Source of the DNA: Desulfotignum balticum DSM 7044
GTDB lineage: Bacteria; Desulfobacterota; Desulfobacteria; Desulfobacterales; Desulfobacteraceae
Direction of reading: 5' to 3'
Assembly (NCBI RefSeq): GCF_000421285.1
Contig: NZ_ATWO01000003.1
Location: forward strand, 1-64,000
DNA: 64,000 bases
Made by a program: the position numbers and the translations under genes. A model generated the notes under the pieces. The model saw only the letters and a program-made list of their open reading frames with translations, had not been told where the DNA came from and did not search any database. Positions 26,178 through 36,300 of the stretch are shown here, piece by piece (position 1 is the first letter of the stretch; the number at the start of each line of letters is the position of its first letter).

Positions 26178-26792
26178 CACGTTTTTTGAGAATCCATCCA
26201 GGTTTTCAAACATCAAGCCGATGGAGGTCTGGGTCCCTTTTTTCCGGATGGAACGAATGTCGGCTTTGATGGTAAGCGTTTCAGACTGGCCGTAAGGCAG
26301 GCTCAGATTTAGATATTCAAAAGTACAGGGATCTGGAAAAGGGTCGCTGTCCACCATGCAGAGGCATCCGTTTGGGTTTATGTTGACAATGATGCCTTTC
26401 AGACAAAAGGTATCCAGGGTCATTCTGACAGGTAAAAAGCATTCCACCCGTTTTTCCGAGCGGATATTACAGGATTCCACCACGTCCGGGTAATCCAGGA
26501 ACAAGAGATAATCCGGATCTTCAATAATCCGGATGACTTGCGTTTTGAACTCGAACACATCATCAGACAATACATATCTGGCCGAAAGCATTTCCCCGGA
26601 CGCCAGCCGGGTTTGCATCCAGTTGTTTTCCGTCAACTGGACAATGAGATAACTGCCGACCTGCATACCGATGAGCTGGCTGGTGGCCGAACGCTCCGGT
26701 GTTTTTGCTTCCAGAAGCAACGGGGTTCCCAGCTCGATGAACAGGCGCTGGCTTCGGTTGATATGTCTGGGTCGTTTGTTCATCATGGTCAT
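26145..26792 (-). CDS. PilZ-domain protein, YcgR-like
   Basis: A 215-residue protein. The N-terminal YcgR-like part reads GTPLLLEAKTPERSATSQLI then GSYLIVQLTENNWMQTRLAS. The C-terminal PilZ domain has RSEKRVECFLPVRM (a variant of the RxxxR c-di-GMP motif) and NINPNGCLCMVDSD (a variant of the D/NxSxxG motif). Binding of c-di-GMP is therefore likely but not certain. Start ATG overlaps the stop of the upstream glycosylphosphotransferase gene, which suggests it controls that polysaccharide locus. Its 3' end overlaps the convergent flavoprotein gene by about 33 bases. Confidence 0.8.
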   Translation of the reverse strand: MTMMNKRPRHINRSQRLFIELGTPLLLEAKTPERSATSQLIGMQVGSYLIVQLTENNWMQTRLASGEMLSARYVLSDDVFEFKTQVIRIIEDPDYLLFLDYPDVVESCNIRSEKRVECFLPVRMTLDTFCLKGIIVNINPNGCLCMVDSDPFPDPCTFEYLNLSLPYGQSETLTIKADIRSIRKKGTQTSIGLMFENLDGFSKNVLSALVPALKI

Positions 26793-28237
26793 CTGCCACC
26801 CCTTCTGAATAATAAAATTTTTATGGTTTCAAAAAGAATATAAAGCTCAAGGAACAAAGACAGGTTGTTGATGTAATACAGGTCATACCGAAGTTTTTCC
26901 ACGGCATCACCAATGGAAGCCCCATAGGGATACATGACCTGAGCCCAGCCCGTGATACCGGGTTTGATCGCATGGCGCTGGGGGTAATACGGGGCCACAC
27001 GACTGATTTGTGCCACAAATTCCGGTTGTTCCGGCCGGGGACCGATAAAACTCATATCTCCTTTGAGCACATTGATCAGCTGGGGCAGTTCGTCGAGGCG
27101 GGTCCGGCGGATCAGTTTTCCGATCCGGGTGATCCGGGGATCGTTTTCACTGGCCCAGGCCGCACTGGACACGTCGTCCGGCGGCACATGCATGGATCGG
27201 AACTTGTAAATGGTGAACAATTTGCCGTAGAGTCCCACCCGTTTCTGAAAATAAAAAATCGGGCCGGGAGAGTCCAGTTTGATGGCCAGCGCGATCATGG
27301 GAAAAATCGGCAAGGAAAGGATCAGGAGGATGGAAGCAAAAACCAGGTCCAGCATTTTTTTCAACAACCGGATAAAAGGTGTGATGAGAAACCCCCGGCT
27401 TTGAACCAGCCAGCCGGGAGTGATATGCTCCACCGGGATCTTACCGGTGACCCGTTCATAAAAGGACGGATAATCCACGATTTTGATTCCCATCAGTTTG
27501 CAGGACACCAGCTTGTCTGTCTCCAGATTGCCCCGTCTTTCCGTCAGGGCGATGACAATCATGTTGGTGCGGGTTTGCCGGGATAGGGTGACAATATCGT
27601 CAAATGATCCCAAAATTTTTGAAGCATCCACAGAAACAGGGTCCGTGGTTGTCTGGATGAATCCGGTCAAAACATATTTTCCAGACGACTTCTGAATCAG
27701 CGCTTCAACGGTTTCCGCCGTGGTCCCCGTACCGATGACCAGAATTTTTTCAGCGAAAAAATGGGCATCATTGGATTTGTGAAGCAGGCTCTGCCAGATG
27801 TTCTGCAATAGAAAAAACATCAGCATGGTTCCGGACAGATGCCAGAGGCTGGTGTCCGGATTCCGGGGAACTAACGCCAAAAGCAGAAAAGACAGAAACA
27901 CAGCGACAAACGACCGGATCAACCGGTCCCGGAATATCCACTTGTCCGGCTGATACACCTCGCACAGGAAAGAAAAAAAAAGAACCACAGGGATGAACAA
28001 ACCCGCCCATAAAGGTATGGTGGATAAATTCAGGGTATAATTGACAGCCGTCAACAGAATAATCAGGGCGACCAGAATATCTCCCGCCATCAAGACAATC
28101 CGGTTGTAAATAAGGCTTCCCCTGTCAAGTAGTCCCAATTGAAGATATCCTTGTTTGAGTGAAATTTGTGCTTGACTATATTCGGAAGTTTTTCCCCTGT
28201 CAAGGTACGATGAAAAAGCAGACATAAAATGTTTCAT
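26789..28237 (-). CDS. Polyprenyl glycosylphosphotransferase (WbaP/WcaJ type)
   Basis: A 482-residue protein with four to five N-terminal membrane helices, a Rossmann-like CoA-binding-type middle domain (KILVIGTGTTAETVEALIQK), and a C-terminal bacterial sugar-transferase domain: GPIFYFQKRVGLYGKLFTIY, FRSMHVPPDD, RLDELPQLINVLKGDMSFIG, PRPEQPEFV. It transfers a sugar-1-phosphate to undecaprenyl phosphate to start exopolysaccharide synthesis. No glycosyltransferases or export genes are adjacent, so this is an isolated initiator coupled only to the PilZ gene. Confidence 0.92.
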   Translation of the reverse strand: MKHFMSAFSSYLDRGKTSEYSQAQISLKQGYLQLGLLDRGSLIYNRIVLMAGDILVALIILLTAVNYTLNLSTIPLWAGLFIPVVLFFSFLCEVYQPDKWIFRDRLIRSFVAVFLSFLLLALVPRNPDTSLWHLSGTMLMFFLLQNIWQSLLHKSNDAHFFAEKILVIGTGTTAETVEALIQKSSGKYVLTGFIQTTTDPVSVDASKILGSFDDIVTLSRQTRTNMIVIALTERRGNLETDKLVSCKLMGIKIVDYPSFYERVTGKIPVEHITPGWLVQSRGFLITPFIRLLKKMLDLVFASILLILSLPIFPMIALAIKLDSPGPIFYFQKRVGLYGKLFTIYKFRSMHVPPDDVSSAAWASENDPRITRIGKLIRRTRLDELPQLINVLKGDMSFIGPRPEQPEFVAQISRVAPYYPQRHAIKPGITGWAQVMYPYGASIGDAVEKLRYDLYYINNLSLFLELYILFETIKILLFRRGGR

Positions 28238-28306
28238 AAGGGCCTGTTCTCTGTGAATTTTTCATGCTATGGTAATAAAACAGACAAAGACAGACAAGGG
28301 AGTGAA

Positions 28307-29983
28307 ATGGTGAAGCTTCGGATGTGGGTGACGATATTTTTTCTGATGGCAGGCCTGAATCTGTTGGTTTTTCCGGCAGAAGGGCAGGATGTTCAGGTGT
28401 TGGATGAAAATTTAATGACATTTGACCCCGGCACATTGAGCATGCTCGACAGCATTCTCGAACACAATAAACACCTGGAACAGCGGATCGTTGAAAAACA
28501 ACAGGCCATTGAAGAAAGTACATCAGAAACGGAAAAAAACAATCTGGCAGCAGAGCTGGAGAGACTGGATAAAATGCTTTCGTCTTCCAGACAGGATTTT
28601 GAACGGATTGCGACCGGGGTGGATATCAGCCTGTTTACTGAAAAAAAAGAAGCGCCGTTTAACTGGAAAGATGAACTGGTCTCCCTGATCAAACCCGGGA
28701 TCATGGAACTCAAGCAGGCAACCCAGAAAGCCCGGCAGAAAGCGGATCTTAAAGAAGAGCTGTCCAGATACCAGGAATTGAAACCGGTTGCCCATCAGGC
28801 CAATGAAAACCTGATGGCGTTGATTGCCAGAACGGAAGATGCCCGGTTGAAAGAGCGACTGGAAAAACTGGTCCCTGAATGGAAAGGACAGGAAAGGCAG
28901 CTTCTCAGCCGCCTGGAAATCACTCAGATGCAGCTGATGGAAATGGAATCGGAAGAAAAATCCATCCTTGAAACGTCTCAGAATTCCATCAAGCAGTTTT
29001 TCAAAACCCGGGGCCTGTTTTTGTTTGTTGCATTGATTGCCTGCATCGGGATCGTACTCTTGCTGAGAGTGGCCTATCTGTTTCTGATCAAACGGATACC
29101 TGGATATCAGTCCGTGTACCGGCCGTTTCATCTCCGGGCCATGGATCTGTTGTATCGGGTCGTCAGCGTTCTGTCTGCGTTACTGGCCGTGATTCTGGTG
29201 TTCTATCTGTTCGAGGACTGGGTGCTTTTGTCTCTGGCCATCATTTTCCTTCTGGGTCTTGCCTGGACCGTTAAAAACACCCTGCCCCGGTTTGTGCACC
29301 AGAGCCGGCTGATTCTGAATATCGGTGCCGTTCGGGAAGGGGAACGGCTGGTGTATCAGGGCGTGCCCTGGCTGGTGAAAAAAATCAATTTTTTCTCTGT
29401 GCTGGAAAACCCGGATATTGGGCAGACCCTGCGCCTGCCCATCGAGGAACTCATGGATCTGATCTCCCGGCCGTTTCAGAAGCATGAACCCTGGTTTCCC
29501 TGCCGGAAAAATGACTGGGTGATTCTGTCGGACGGCACCAGAGGGTGTGTCACCAGCCTGTCCCATGAAATGGTGGAGCTGGTGTTGCGGGGAGGCGCCA
29601 AAAAGGTCTACCAGACCTCGGATTTTCTGGGGATGAATCCCTTGAATCTGTCCGTGAATTTCAGGATCAAGATCGGGTTCGGTATTTCCTATAATCTTCA
29701 GTCCATTGCCACCGGCCGGGTCCTGGAAGTTCTGGACACCTATCTCCGGGAACGGCTGGTTGCGGAAGAATATGAAGATTCACTGCTCAATTTGAGAGTT
29801 GAATTCGCACAGGCGGGATCGTCCTCCCTGGATCTGGTGGTGATTGCGGACTTTGACGGCAAGATGGCCCCGCTGTACAACCGGATTTCCCGGGCTATCC
29901 AGCGCTGGTGCACGGATGCCTGTACCGCCAATGACTGGGAAATTCCTTTTCCTCAACTCACGGTTCACAAACCCGCGGCATAA
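28307..29983 (+). CDS. MscS-like mechanosensitive channel protein
   Basis: About 558 residues. A signal peptide (VTIFFLMAGLNLLVFPAEG) is followed by a long coiled-coil-rich extracytoplasmic region (to about 230), then three membrane helices (about 235-335), and a C-terminal MscS-like region with GCVTSLSHEMVELVLRGGAK and VNFRIKIGFGISYNLQSI. The classical MscS pore helix is hard to recognise, so it may be a divergent family member. The start is set by GGGAG four bases before ATG 28307; the longer frame back to 28229 lacks a site and would overlap the promoter region of the divergent gene. Confidence 0.75.
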   Translation: MVKLRMWVTIFFLMAGLNLLVFPAEGQDVQVLDENLMTFDPGTLSMLDSILEHNKHLEQRIVEKQQAIEESTSETEKNNLAAELERLDKMLSSSRQDFERIATGVDISLFTEKKEAPFNWKDELVSLIKPGIMELKQATQKARQKADLKEELSRYQELKPVAHQANENLMALIARTEDARLKERLEKLVPEWKGQERQLLSRLEITQMQLMEMESEEKSILETSQNSIKQFFKTRGLFLFVALIACIGIVLLLRVAYLFLIKRIPGYQSVYRPFHLRAMDLLYRVVSVLSALLAVILVFYLFEDWVLLSLAIIFLLGLAWTVKNTLPRFVHQSRLILNIGAVREGERLVYQGVPWLVKKINFFSVLENPDIGQTLRLPIEELMDLISRPFQKHEPWFPCRKNDWVILSDGTRGCVTSLSHEMVELVLRGGAKKVYQTSDFLGMNPLNLSVNFRIKIGFGISYNLQSIATGRVLEVLDTYLRERLVAEEYEDSLLNLRVEFAQAGSSSLDLVVIADFDGKMAPLYNRISRAIQRWCTDACTANDWEIPFPQLTVHKPAA

Positions 29984-29996
29984 AAAGGATAACAGC

Positions 29997-31979
29997 GTGA
30001 ATATTCACTCTCATCTTCTGGGGGATCTTCTGGTGGGTATGGGAACCATTACTCAGGTTCAGCTGGACGAGGCACTTCAGACCCAGCAGCATTTTTTTGA
30101 AGATACTTTTCAATTGGAAATGGATCGGACGGAACTGGTTTCCGGCAGCCGGAAAAAAAATGTTTCACCGCCGCCCAAACTGGGTCAGATTCTTATGGAA
30201 AAAGGCTATGTCACTGAAGATCAGCTGATCCCGGCGTTGAAGACACAAAACCAGCAGATTGAAAACCTGAGCCGCCTGAGCAGTGAAAAACTGGCCAAAG
30301 CCCTGCAGGTGGGGTTTGTCATCAACTCCACCATCGATCTGGAAGAGGTGCTGAACCTGATCATGAAATATGCCAACATCGTCACTGATGCCGTGGCATC
30401 CACTCTGATGCTTTTGGATGAAAAAACCGGTGAACTGGTGTTCAGTGTTCCCACCGGCCCCAATGCCGAACATCTTAAAGATGTCCGCATTCCGCCCGGT
30501 GCGGGGGTGGCCGGATGGGTCGCGGAAAAGCAGACCTATCTGCTGGTGCCGGATACCCGGAAAGATGCCCGGTTCTATCCCCGGATCGACGATATGACCG
30601 GTATGGAAACCCGGTCGCTTCTGTGTGTCCCCATGAAATCCAAGCGCAAGCTCATCGGGGTCCTGGAAGTGATGAACAAAAAAGACAACTCTTTTTTTAC
30701 GGAAGACGATGCATTGATTTTGAGCGTGTTTTCCCATCATGCCGCCATTGCCATTGAAAACGCCATGTTGTTCAATTCCATGAAAAACCGGCTGGAAAGA
30801 GAAAAGATGATTGAGCAGAAGATGGCGGAATCTGCCCGGCTTCAGGCCATCGGCACCCTGGCAGGGGGGATTGCCCATGATTTCAACAATATTTTAAGCG
30901 CCATCATGGGATATACTGAACTGGCCAGAATGGACAGTGACAAGCTGTCCAGACCCTACGCCAATTTGACCAAGATTCTGGCGGCATCCGAACGGGCCAG
31001 GGATCTGATCCATCAGATTTTGGCATTCAGCCGCCAGGTCGAGGTGGCAAAGCCCCGCCCGGTTCAGGTGAATATCATCGTCAAAGAAGCATTGAAGCTG
31101 CTTCAGGCATCATTTCCCAAAACCATCCGCATGGTTGAGGACCTTTCCTGTTCTTCCACCATCATGGGAGATGCCACCCAGATCCATCAGGTGGTCATGA
31201 ACCTGTGTACCAACGCAGCCCAGGCGATGAAAGAAAAACAAAACGGGGTTTTGACGGTGAAACTCGAACCCGTGACCCTTCTTTCGCCTTGTGAAAAAAA
31301 CCAGACAGTGCTTCCTTCTGGTTCATATCTTAAACTAGAGGTGGCAGACACCGGCAACGGCATGCCTTCCCATGTGATGGAGCGGATTTTCGAGCCGTTT
31401 TTCACCACAAAACCGAAAGGACAGGGGACGGGCATGGGGTTGTCGGTCGTGCATGGTATCGTCAAAAAACATGGCGGGGATATTCAGGTTCAAACCACCC
31501 CGGGTGAAGGTTCAATTTTCCGGGTGTTTTTTCCAGTGGCCCAACAGGGGGGACAACCGGCAGTAGAAAAGAAAAATCCGCAAAAGCTGCCCCGGGGCAC
31601 GGAACATATTCTGGTGGTGGATGATGACATCATGCTGCTGGATGTCACCAAAAGAGGATTGAATTCCTTAGGATATCATGTGACCATTGAAACAAGCAGT
31701 CTGGAAGCGATCAGAAAATTCAAAGCCCACCCGGATGAATATGATCTGGTGATCACGGACATGTCCATGCCGGAAATGGACGGAGATGAAATGTGTCTGG
31801 CAATGAGAGCAATACGTTCAGATATTCCCATGATCATGTGTACCGGCTTCAGTGCACAGATGTCTGAAAATGTTGCACAAAAAAAAGGGTTTGAAGCATT
31901 TTTAATGAAGCCGGTGCAGTTGGGGGATCTGGCACGGGTGGTGCGCCGGATACTGGATACGGAGCCAGGAGCCGTCTGA
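29997..31979 (+). CDS. Hybrid histidine kinase with GspE-N-like, GAF and receiver domains
   Basis: About 660 residues. The N-terminal 95 residues contain LLGDLLVGMGTITQVQLDEA and KLGQILMEKGYVTEDQLIPA, two GspE_N/MshEN-like repeats. A GAF domain (about 105-265) follows, then a HisKA H-box AHDFNNILSAIMGYTELAR, an HATPase domain (MNLCTNAAQAMKEKQNG, ADTGNGMPSHVMERIFEPFF) and a C-terminal receiver (VVDDDIMLLDVTK; phosphoacceptor Asp in LVITDMSMPEMDGDEM). Start GTG 29997 has AAAGG eight bases upstream; the frame is open further into the previous gene. MshEN repeats in other proteins bind c-di-GMP, which fits the nearby PilZ gene. Confidence 0.88.
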   Translation: MNIHSHLLGDLLVGMGTITQVQLDEALQTQQHFFEDTFQLEMDRTELVSGSRKKNVSPPPKLGQILMEKGYVTEDQLIPALKTQNQQIENLSRLSSEKLAKALQVGFVINSTIDLEEVLNLIMKYANIVTDAVASTLMLLDEKTGELVFSVPTGPNAEHLKDVRIPPGAGVAGWVAEKQTYLLVPDTRKDARFYPRIDDMTGMETRSLLCVPMKSKRKLIGVLEVMNKKDNSFFTEDDALILSVFSHHAAIAIENAMLFNSMKNRLEREKMIEQKMAESARLQAIGTLAGGIAHDFNNILSAIMGYTELARMDSDKLSRPYANLTKILAASERARDLIHQILAFSRQVEVAKPRPVQVNIIVKEALKLLQASFPKTIRMVEDLSCSSTIMGDATQIHQVVMNLCTNAAQAMKEKQNGVLTVKLEPVTLLSPCEKNQTVLPSGSYLKLEVADTGNGMPSHVMERIFEPFFTTKPKGQGTGMGLSVVHGIVKKHGGDIQVQTTPGEGSIFRVFFPVAQQGGQPAVEKKNPQKLPRGTEHILVVDDDIMLLDVTKRGLNSLGYHVTIETSSLEAIRKFKAHPDEYDLVITDMSMPEMDGDEMCLAMRAIRSDIPMIMCTGFSAQMSENVAQKKGFEAFLMKPVQLGDLARVVRRILDTEPGAV

Positions 31980-32061
31980 CATTTTCAGGAACTGAATGAC
32001 AGCACTGAAACAACAAATCCCATCCGCATCCAGTTGTCAAAAGTCCGTGGGATCCGGCCCT

Positions 32062-32541
32062 TCATCTTGTTTCTTCATCAGCCAGGGCCTGGATCATTTT
32101 TTGTATTTCAGCCACATGCTTTTTTTCTTGGGCAACGATTTTTTCCAGCCCGGCCAACACATCGGGTTCCTGAATAAACGTCTGAAGACATTCATAAAAC
32201 AAAATGGTATCATTTTCAAATGATACAAAGATTTCAAGCAAAGCCCGGGCCGACCCGACTTGGGAAAAATTCACATCATCCAGGGACAGGGCTTTGTCGC
32301 CCATCATCTCTTTGATGACATCCGGGAGCATGGTTTCCAGATCGGTCTGGTGAGTTTCAGGCACCCAGTGATGTTTTTTGTTTTCAAACCACTGGCAATG
32401 ATCGGCTTCTTCATCGGCCATCCATTGCAAAAATGATTGAAGTTTTTTTTCTTTTACCTGTTTTTTTGCCGCCAGATACCGGGCCTCACCGTTTTTTTCC
32501 ATTCTGACGGCAATGTCGATCAAATCATTGACAGTAAACAT
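32062..32541 (-). CDS. Ferritin-like (rubrerythrin-type) diiron protein
   Basis: About 159 residues, a four-helix bundle with iron-ligand motifs: AVRMEKNGEARYLAAKKQ (first Glu), ADEEADHCQWFENKK (ExxH), EIFVSFENDTILFYECLQ (Glu) and VAQEKKHVAEIQKM (ExxH). No rubredoxin domain is attached. Rubrerythrin-family proteins remove peroxide in anaerobes. The open frame extends to 32616, but AAAGG six bases before ATG 32541 sets the start. It lies 28 bases downstream of the SLOG-like gene on the same strand. Confidence 0.85.
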   Translation of the reverse strand: MFTVNDLIDIAVRMEKNGEARYLAAKKQVKEKKLQSFLQWMADEEADHCQWFENKKHHWVPETHQTDLETMLPDVIKEMMGDKALSLDDVNFSQVGSARALLEIFVSFENDTILFYECLQTFIQEPDVLAGLEKIVAQEKKHVAEIQKMIQALADEETR

Positions 32542-32569
32542 CCGTGGCCTTTGAAATACAAAATCAGTT

Positions 32570-33118
32570 TTAAGTGAAAGATCGTTCAAACAGGTCTGCC
32601 AGAGCGGTTTTGGCATCTTCGGTCAGGTTTCGTGTGCCCGTGCCGGCAAAATTTTTATGGGTGATCACCGGCGTCACCTTGTGCCAGCCATTGTCTACCC
32701 AGGAGAACCATCCTTTGCGATCCTGTTCATAGACAAACAGGGGCCGGTTGAACAGTTTTCCCAGCTCCACACCCCAGCCCGTGCCCCCTTTGACGGTATT
32801 GTCCGGCAGAATCCATCCCACGACAAATATCTGGTATCCATTGTTGACCATATGAAAAATGGACTGGATGACTTTGCGGATTTTGTCGACTTTTGAAAAG
32901 GACCGACCCATGCGGGTGGATACGATGTCCATACTGACATCTCCTTTTTTCAGTTCATCGGCGGTCAGAACCCGGATCCCGTTCTGCCTTTCGGGTTTAT
33001 GCCCTTCAAAAGAAAAATTGATCTCCTTGATTCCATATTGTTCCGCCAGCCGGCCGAACTCGGCTTCCGCACCCCGGTGACCGCCGCTGTACAACGTAAA
33101 TTGCGATGCATCATTCAT
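32570..33118 (-). CDS. SLOG/Rossmann-fold nucleotide-binding-like protein
   Basis: About 182 residues: FTLYSGGHRGAEAEFGRLAE at the N-terminus, DVSMDIVSTRMGRSFS in the middle, then FVVGWILPDNTVKGGTGWGV and LGKLFNRPLFVYEQDRKGWF. The GG-x-RG and GGTGWG pattern resembles SLOG/LOG-type nucleotide-binding proteins, including the molybdenum-carrier-like YpsA group. Catalytic residues cannot be assigned. AAGGAG eight bases before ATG 33118 sets the start over a TTG one codon upstream. Coupling to the ferritin-like gene suggests a shared stress context (inference). Confidence 0.65.
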   Translation of the reverse strand: MNDASQFTLYSGGHRGAEAEFGRLAEQYGIKEINFSFEGHKPERQNGIRVLTADELKKGDVSMDIVSTRMGRSFSKVDKIRKVIQSIFHMVNNGYQIFVVGWILPDNTVKGGTGWGVELGKLFNRPLFVYEQDRKGWFSWVDNGWHKVTPVITHKNFAGTGTRNLTEDAKTALADLFERSFT

Positions 33119-33267
33119 CAAAACGACTCCTTAAATTAATAATAATCTGTTTAATTGATACTGGAAAACTGTCCGGGTTTTGAGCTGTCTATACTTATGA
33201 TCCACAAATCATATAAGAAATTTTGCCACAAATCAACCTAATGGTTTCAACCCAGCCAAATCTTGAG

Positions 33268-33296
33268 TTGAAAAAACCGGATCGGCCTGATATAGG
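33268..33296 (+). promoter_or_regulatory. Sigma-70-type promoter of the PEP-synthase-like gene
   Basis: TTGAAA, 17-base spacer, TATAGG, in the 230-base divergent region. The start GTG lies about 50 bases downstream. Confidence 0.5.
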
Positions 33297-33346
33297 GGGA
33301 CAGTATATTCAACAATGGCATGGGGCTTTATCATCGAGGTTGTTCT

Positions 33347-36300
33347 GTGAAATCAAAAGCGCTTGAGGCAAATCTTTCCGACACCCGGGTGGAAGTCTCT
33401 GTCCATGAGAGATACCGGGTACTTCTCGATATTTTTGACGGATATGTCGGCATTTTGAACCGGTTGGAAATTTTTCTCAAAGAGCTTTCCCATCCCTATC
33501 GGAACTGGACGTTTATTGTCAGTGAAGCCCGGCATTTTTCCCTTCATTATTTTTACCTGTATCGATCCCATGAAAAAGGGATCGCCGCCCTGAACCTGTA
33601 TTCGGATATTTTTCTGTCCGCATTTGAACAAAGCATTGACAAGTCGGTCCGAACATCATCTTCAGACAATCTGATGCTGTTTTTTTTGCATATGATCAAA
33701 GAATCCGGGGACCGGCTGATGGATTTTCTTCCGGTGCTGGAAGATAAACTCAATCGGATTTCCGGATATGATGATCCGGCGTTTTTTTATTTTGTGCACA
33801 CCTATTACCCGCCGGATAAACTGACGCGTCAGCTTCTGGATCAAGTGGAAACATATGACATTTTTAAAACCGGGACCCGTTTCTTTGGCCGGCTCAACCG
33901 GCTCCTGGTCCGGTTCTACAGCACCTCGTTTTCTTATTGGCTGAATCAGGATGACCCCGTGACATGGATGCAGGAGAATATTGATGAATGGCGGCTCAAT
34001 CCCGAACTCGAAGATGTGTTTGATCAGATTTCCCACGGGCGTGTCACTGCCTGGCATCGTCAGCTGGCAGATCTGTGTCGCCGTCGGGATGCAGATTCCA
34101 TTGAACTGACCCGGGAACTCATCCGGTTCACAGGGTTCCGGGAGTTTGTGAACCGGTTCAAGACGGTGAGCCGGCAGATCGTTATCCATTGCAGTGATGA
34201 CACCTATGGCCGTCACCTCAAACTGACTTTTTTGTTTTACGCCATCCATGTGCCCGGACTGTTCATGATACACAAGGATTGTCTTCATGAGATCAACCAG
34301 ACATTGACCCGGCTTATCGGGGATGATGATTTCAAGAAAAATATCCCCATTGTCAACCAGACGTTTTCGCTGTTCAGAGAGCACAAGGGACGGTATCCCG
34401 AGACCCTGTTGGACTGTATCTACAAAATCGGCGAAGCCGTCTATAAAACCGGTGATGTGGAGCTCATCAACCATTTCATTGACCGGGTGGTGAACCACGG
34501 ATTCCAGTTTCCCATGATCCAGGGCACGGGAGAGGACTGGCAGATCAAGGGGAATACCGCCCATGTGAAAAATATCCGGGTGTTTTTAAGTCTGATCGGA
34601 CAGCAGCCCAAAAAATCCAAGCGCCTGCTGTCCGCTTTGATTATCTATCTGTCCATCGGCGGGGTGTTCATCAAGGACACGGATCTGTTTCCCCGGGATA
34701 TCACCCGGTTTCTCAACGCGGACATCGAAGGGGTGTACAATCTGGTCAAGCAGCTGGCCCGTCTGCTGCCGGCGTTTTTCAATGAAATCGGGGCCGAAGG
34801 TCAGCTGCGGGATATCTCCACGGATCTGGATGAAGCCTGCCACCGCCGGGACCGGCTGATTCATTTTCTGCGCAAGCAGTGCCATGTGGAAAGTTCCAGC
34901 CGGATTGTGGCGTTTATTCAGCAGGTCATGATTTTCTGGAAAACAAAGGACAAGACCCCGCTGGAACCTTTTGTGCCGCCTTCCATTTATGATGAGATCC
35001 GGTCTTCCGGCCGGTTTGTGGATGGCCCCGGTAAAATCATGCAGTATCTGGAAACCAAAAAACTGTATCACCCCCGGGATTTTCTCATGTACCGCCAGGA
35101 AGCCCTGGACCAGATTGTAAACGAGGTCGAAGACGTGACGGATCTGGACCGGCAGCGGGTCCGGCTGATGCTGCGGTTTTACCGGCTGCTCAATGAAAAA
35201 TACGGGGTGGATCACCTGGAAATCAAATCCTATCTGGCCAATTTCAAGACCGACTATATGCCCGAACCCCGGCGGCTGGCAGCGGCTCTGGATGAAACGC
35301 ATCTGGAAACCAAAATCGGTCTTCTCCTCGAGTATATGGCAGACCTCAAAAAGATGATTGTTTCAGACAACACCTATGAACCCAATGAAGCCATTTATCA
35401 CAAGCGCCATTTTGCCGTGGACATCCCGTCCATGTACGGCAGTTACAATGAACCCAAATTTGATGCTTTAGGCTTGACCCTGCGCGTTGAAAGCATTGTC
35501 AATGTCCTGTTTGAAGATTTGATCAACAGTATTGATCTGCGGCTGATCACCAAACCCACGTTTGTGCGGATTTTTTCGGTGCTGACCCTGTTTCGCAACG
35601 CATTGAGCCTGGATGGTATCGTGTCCAACAAGCTGGATATCCAGATGGAGTTTCTCAAGTACTCGGTGAACATCACCACATGTTCCTTTACCCAGTATCT
35701 GGATATTTTCAAAGGATTTGTGCGGGCTGTGGCAGATATTATCAACGATTATTTTCACACCATTCATTCGGCCAATCTGGTTCAGATTGAAGCCCGCATC
35801 GGCAAAGAACAGATTCAAAAAAAATATCTGCCCGGATTTATTCCGGAACAGGGGAAACTGGATAAAAAAACCGCCAGAAAACTGGATCAGCGGGCCGCAG
35901 ATATTTTTTTCCGGGATCGTATTGCCACGTCTTTAGGGCTTCAGCAGCTGGATGTTTTTTTAAACCGGATCCTGCACACCCTGTTCCGGCAGTCGGAAAA
36001 ACTGTCCCAGGATGAATTGAGTGTGCTGCTTAATTATGACCCCAAGTGCGCCGTGACCTCCATCAGTGATGAGCAGGTGGCAAACCAGAACATCATTTTT
36101 CTGGGAAACAAAGGGTGGAACCTGATGCGTCTTAAAAAGATCGGGGTCCAGGTGCCCGAAGGGTTCATCATCACCACGGAAGTGTTCCGGTGTCTGAATC
36201 TCATCGATACCTACACGCCGGCATCGGTCAATTTCAAACAGCGGGTGGTCCATATGATGTCCCGTTTAGAGCAGCAGACCGGACAGGTGCTGGGGGACCC

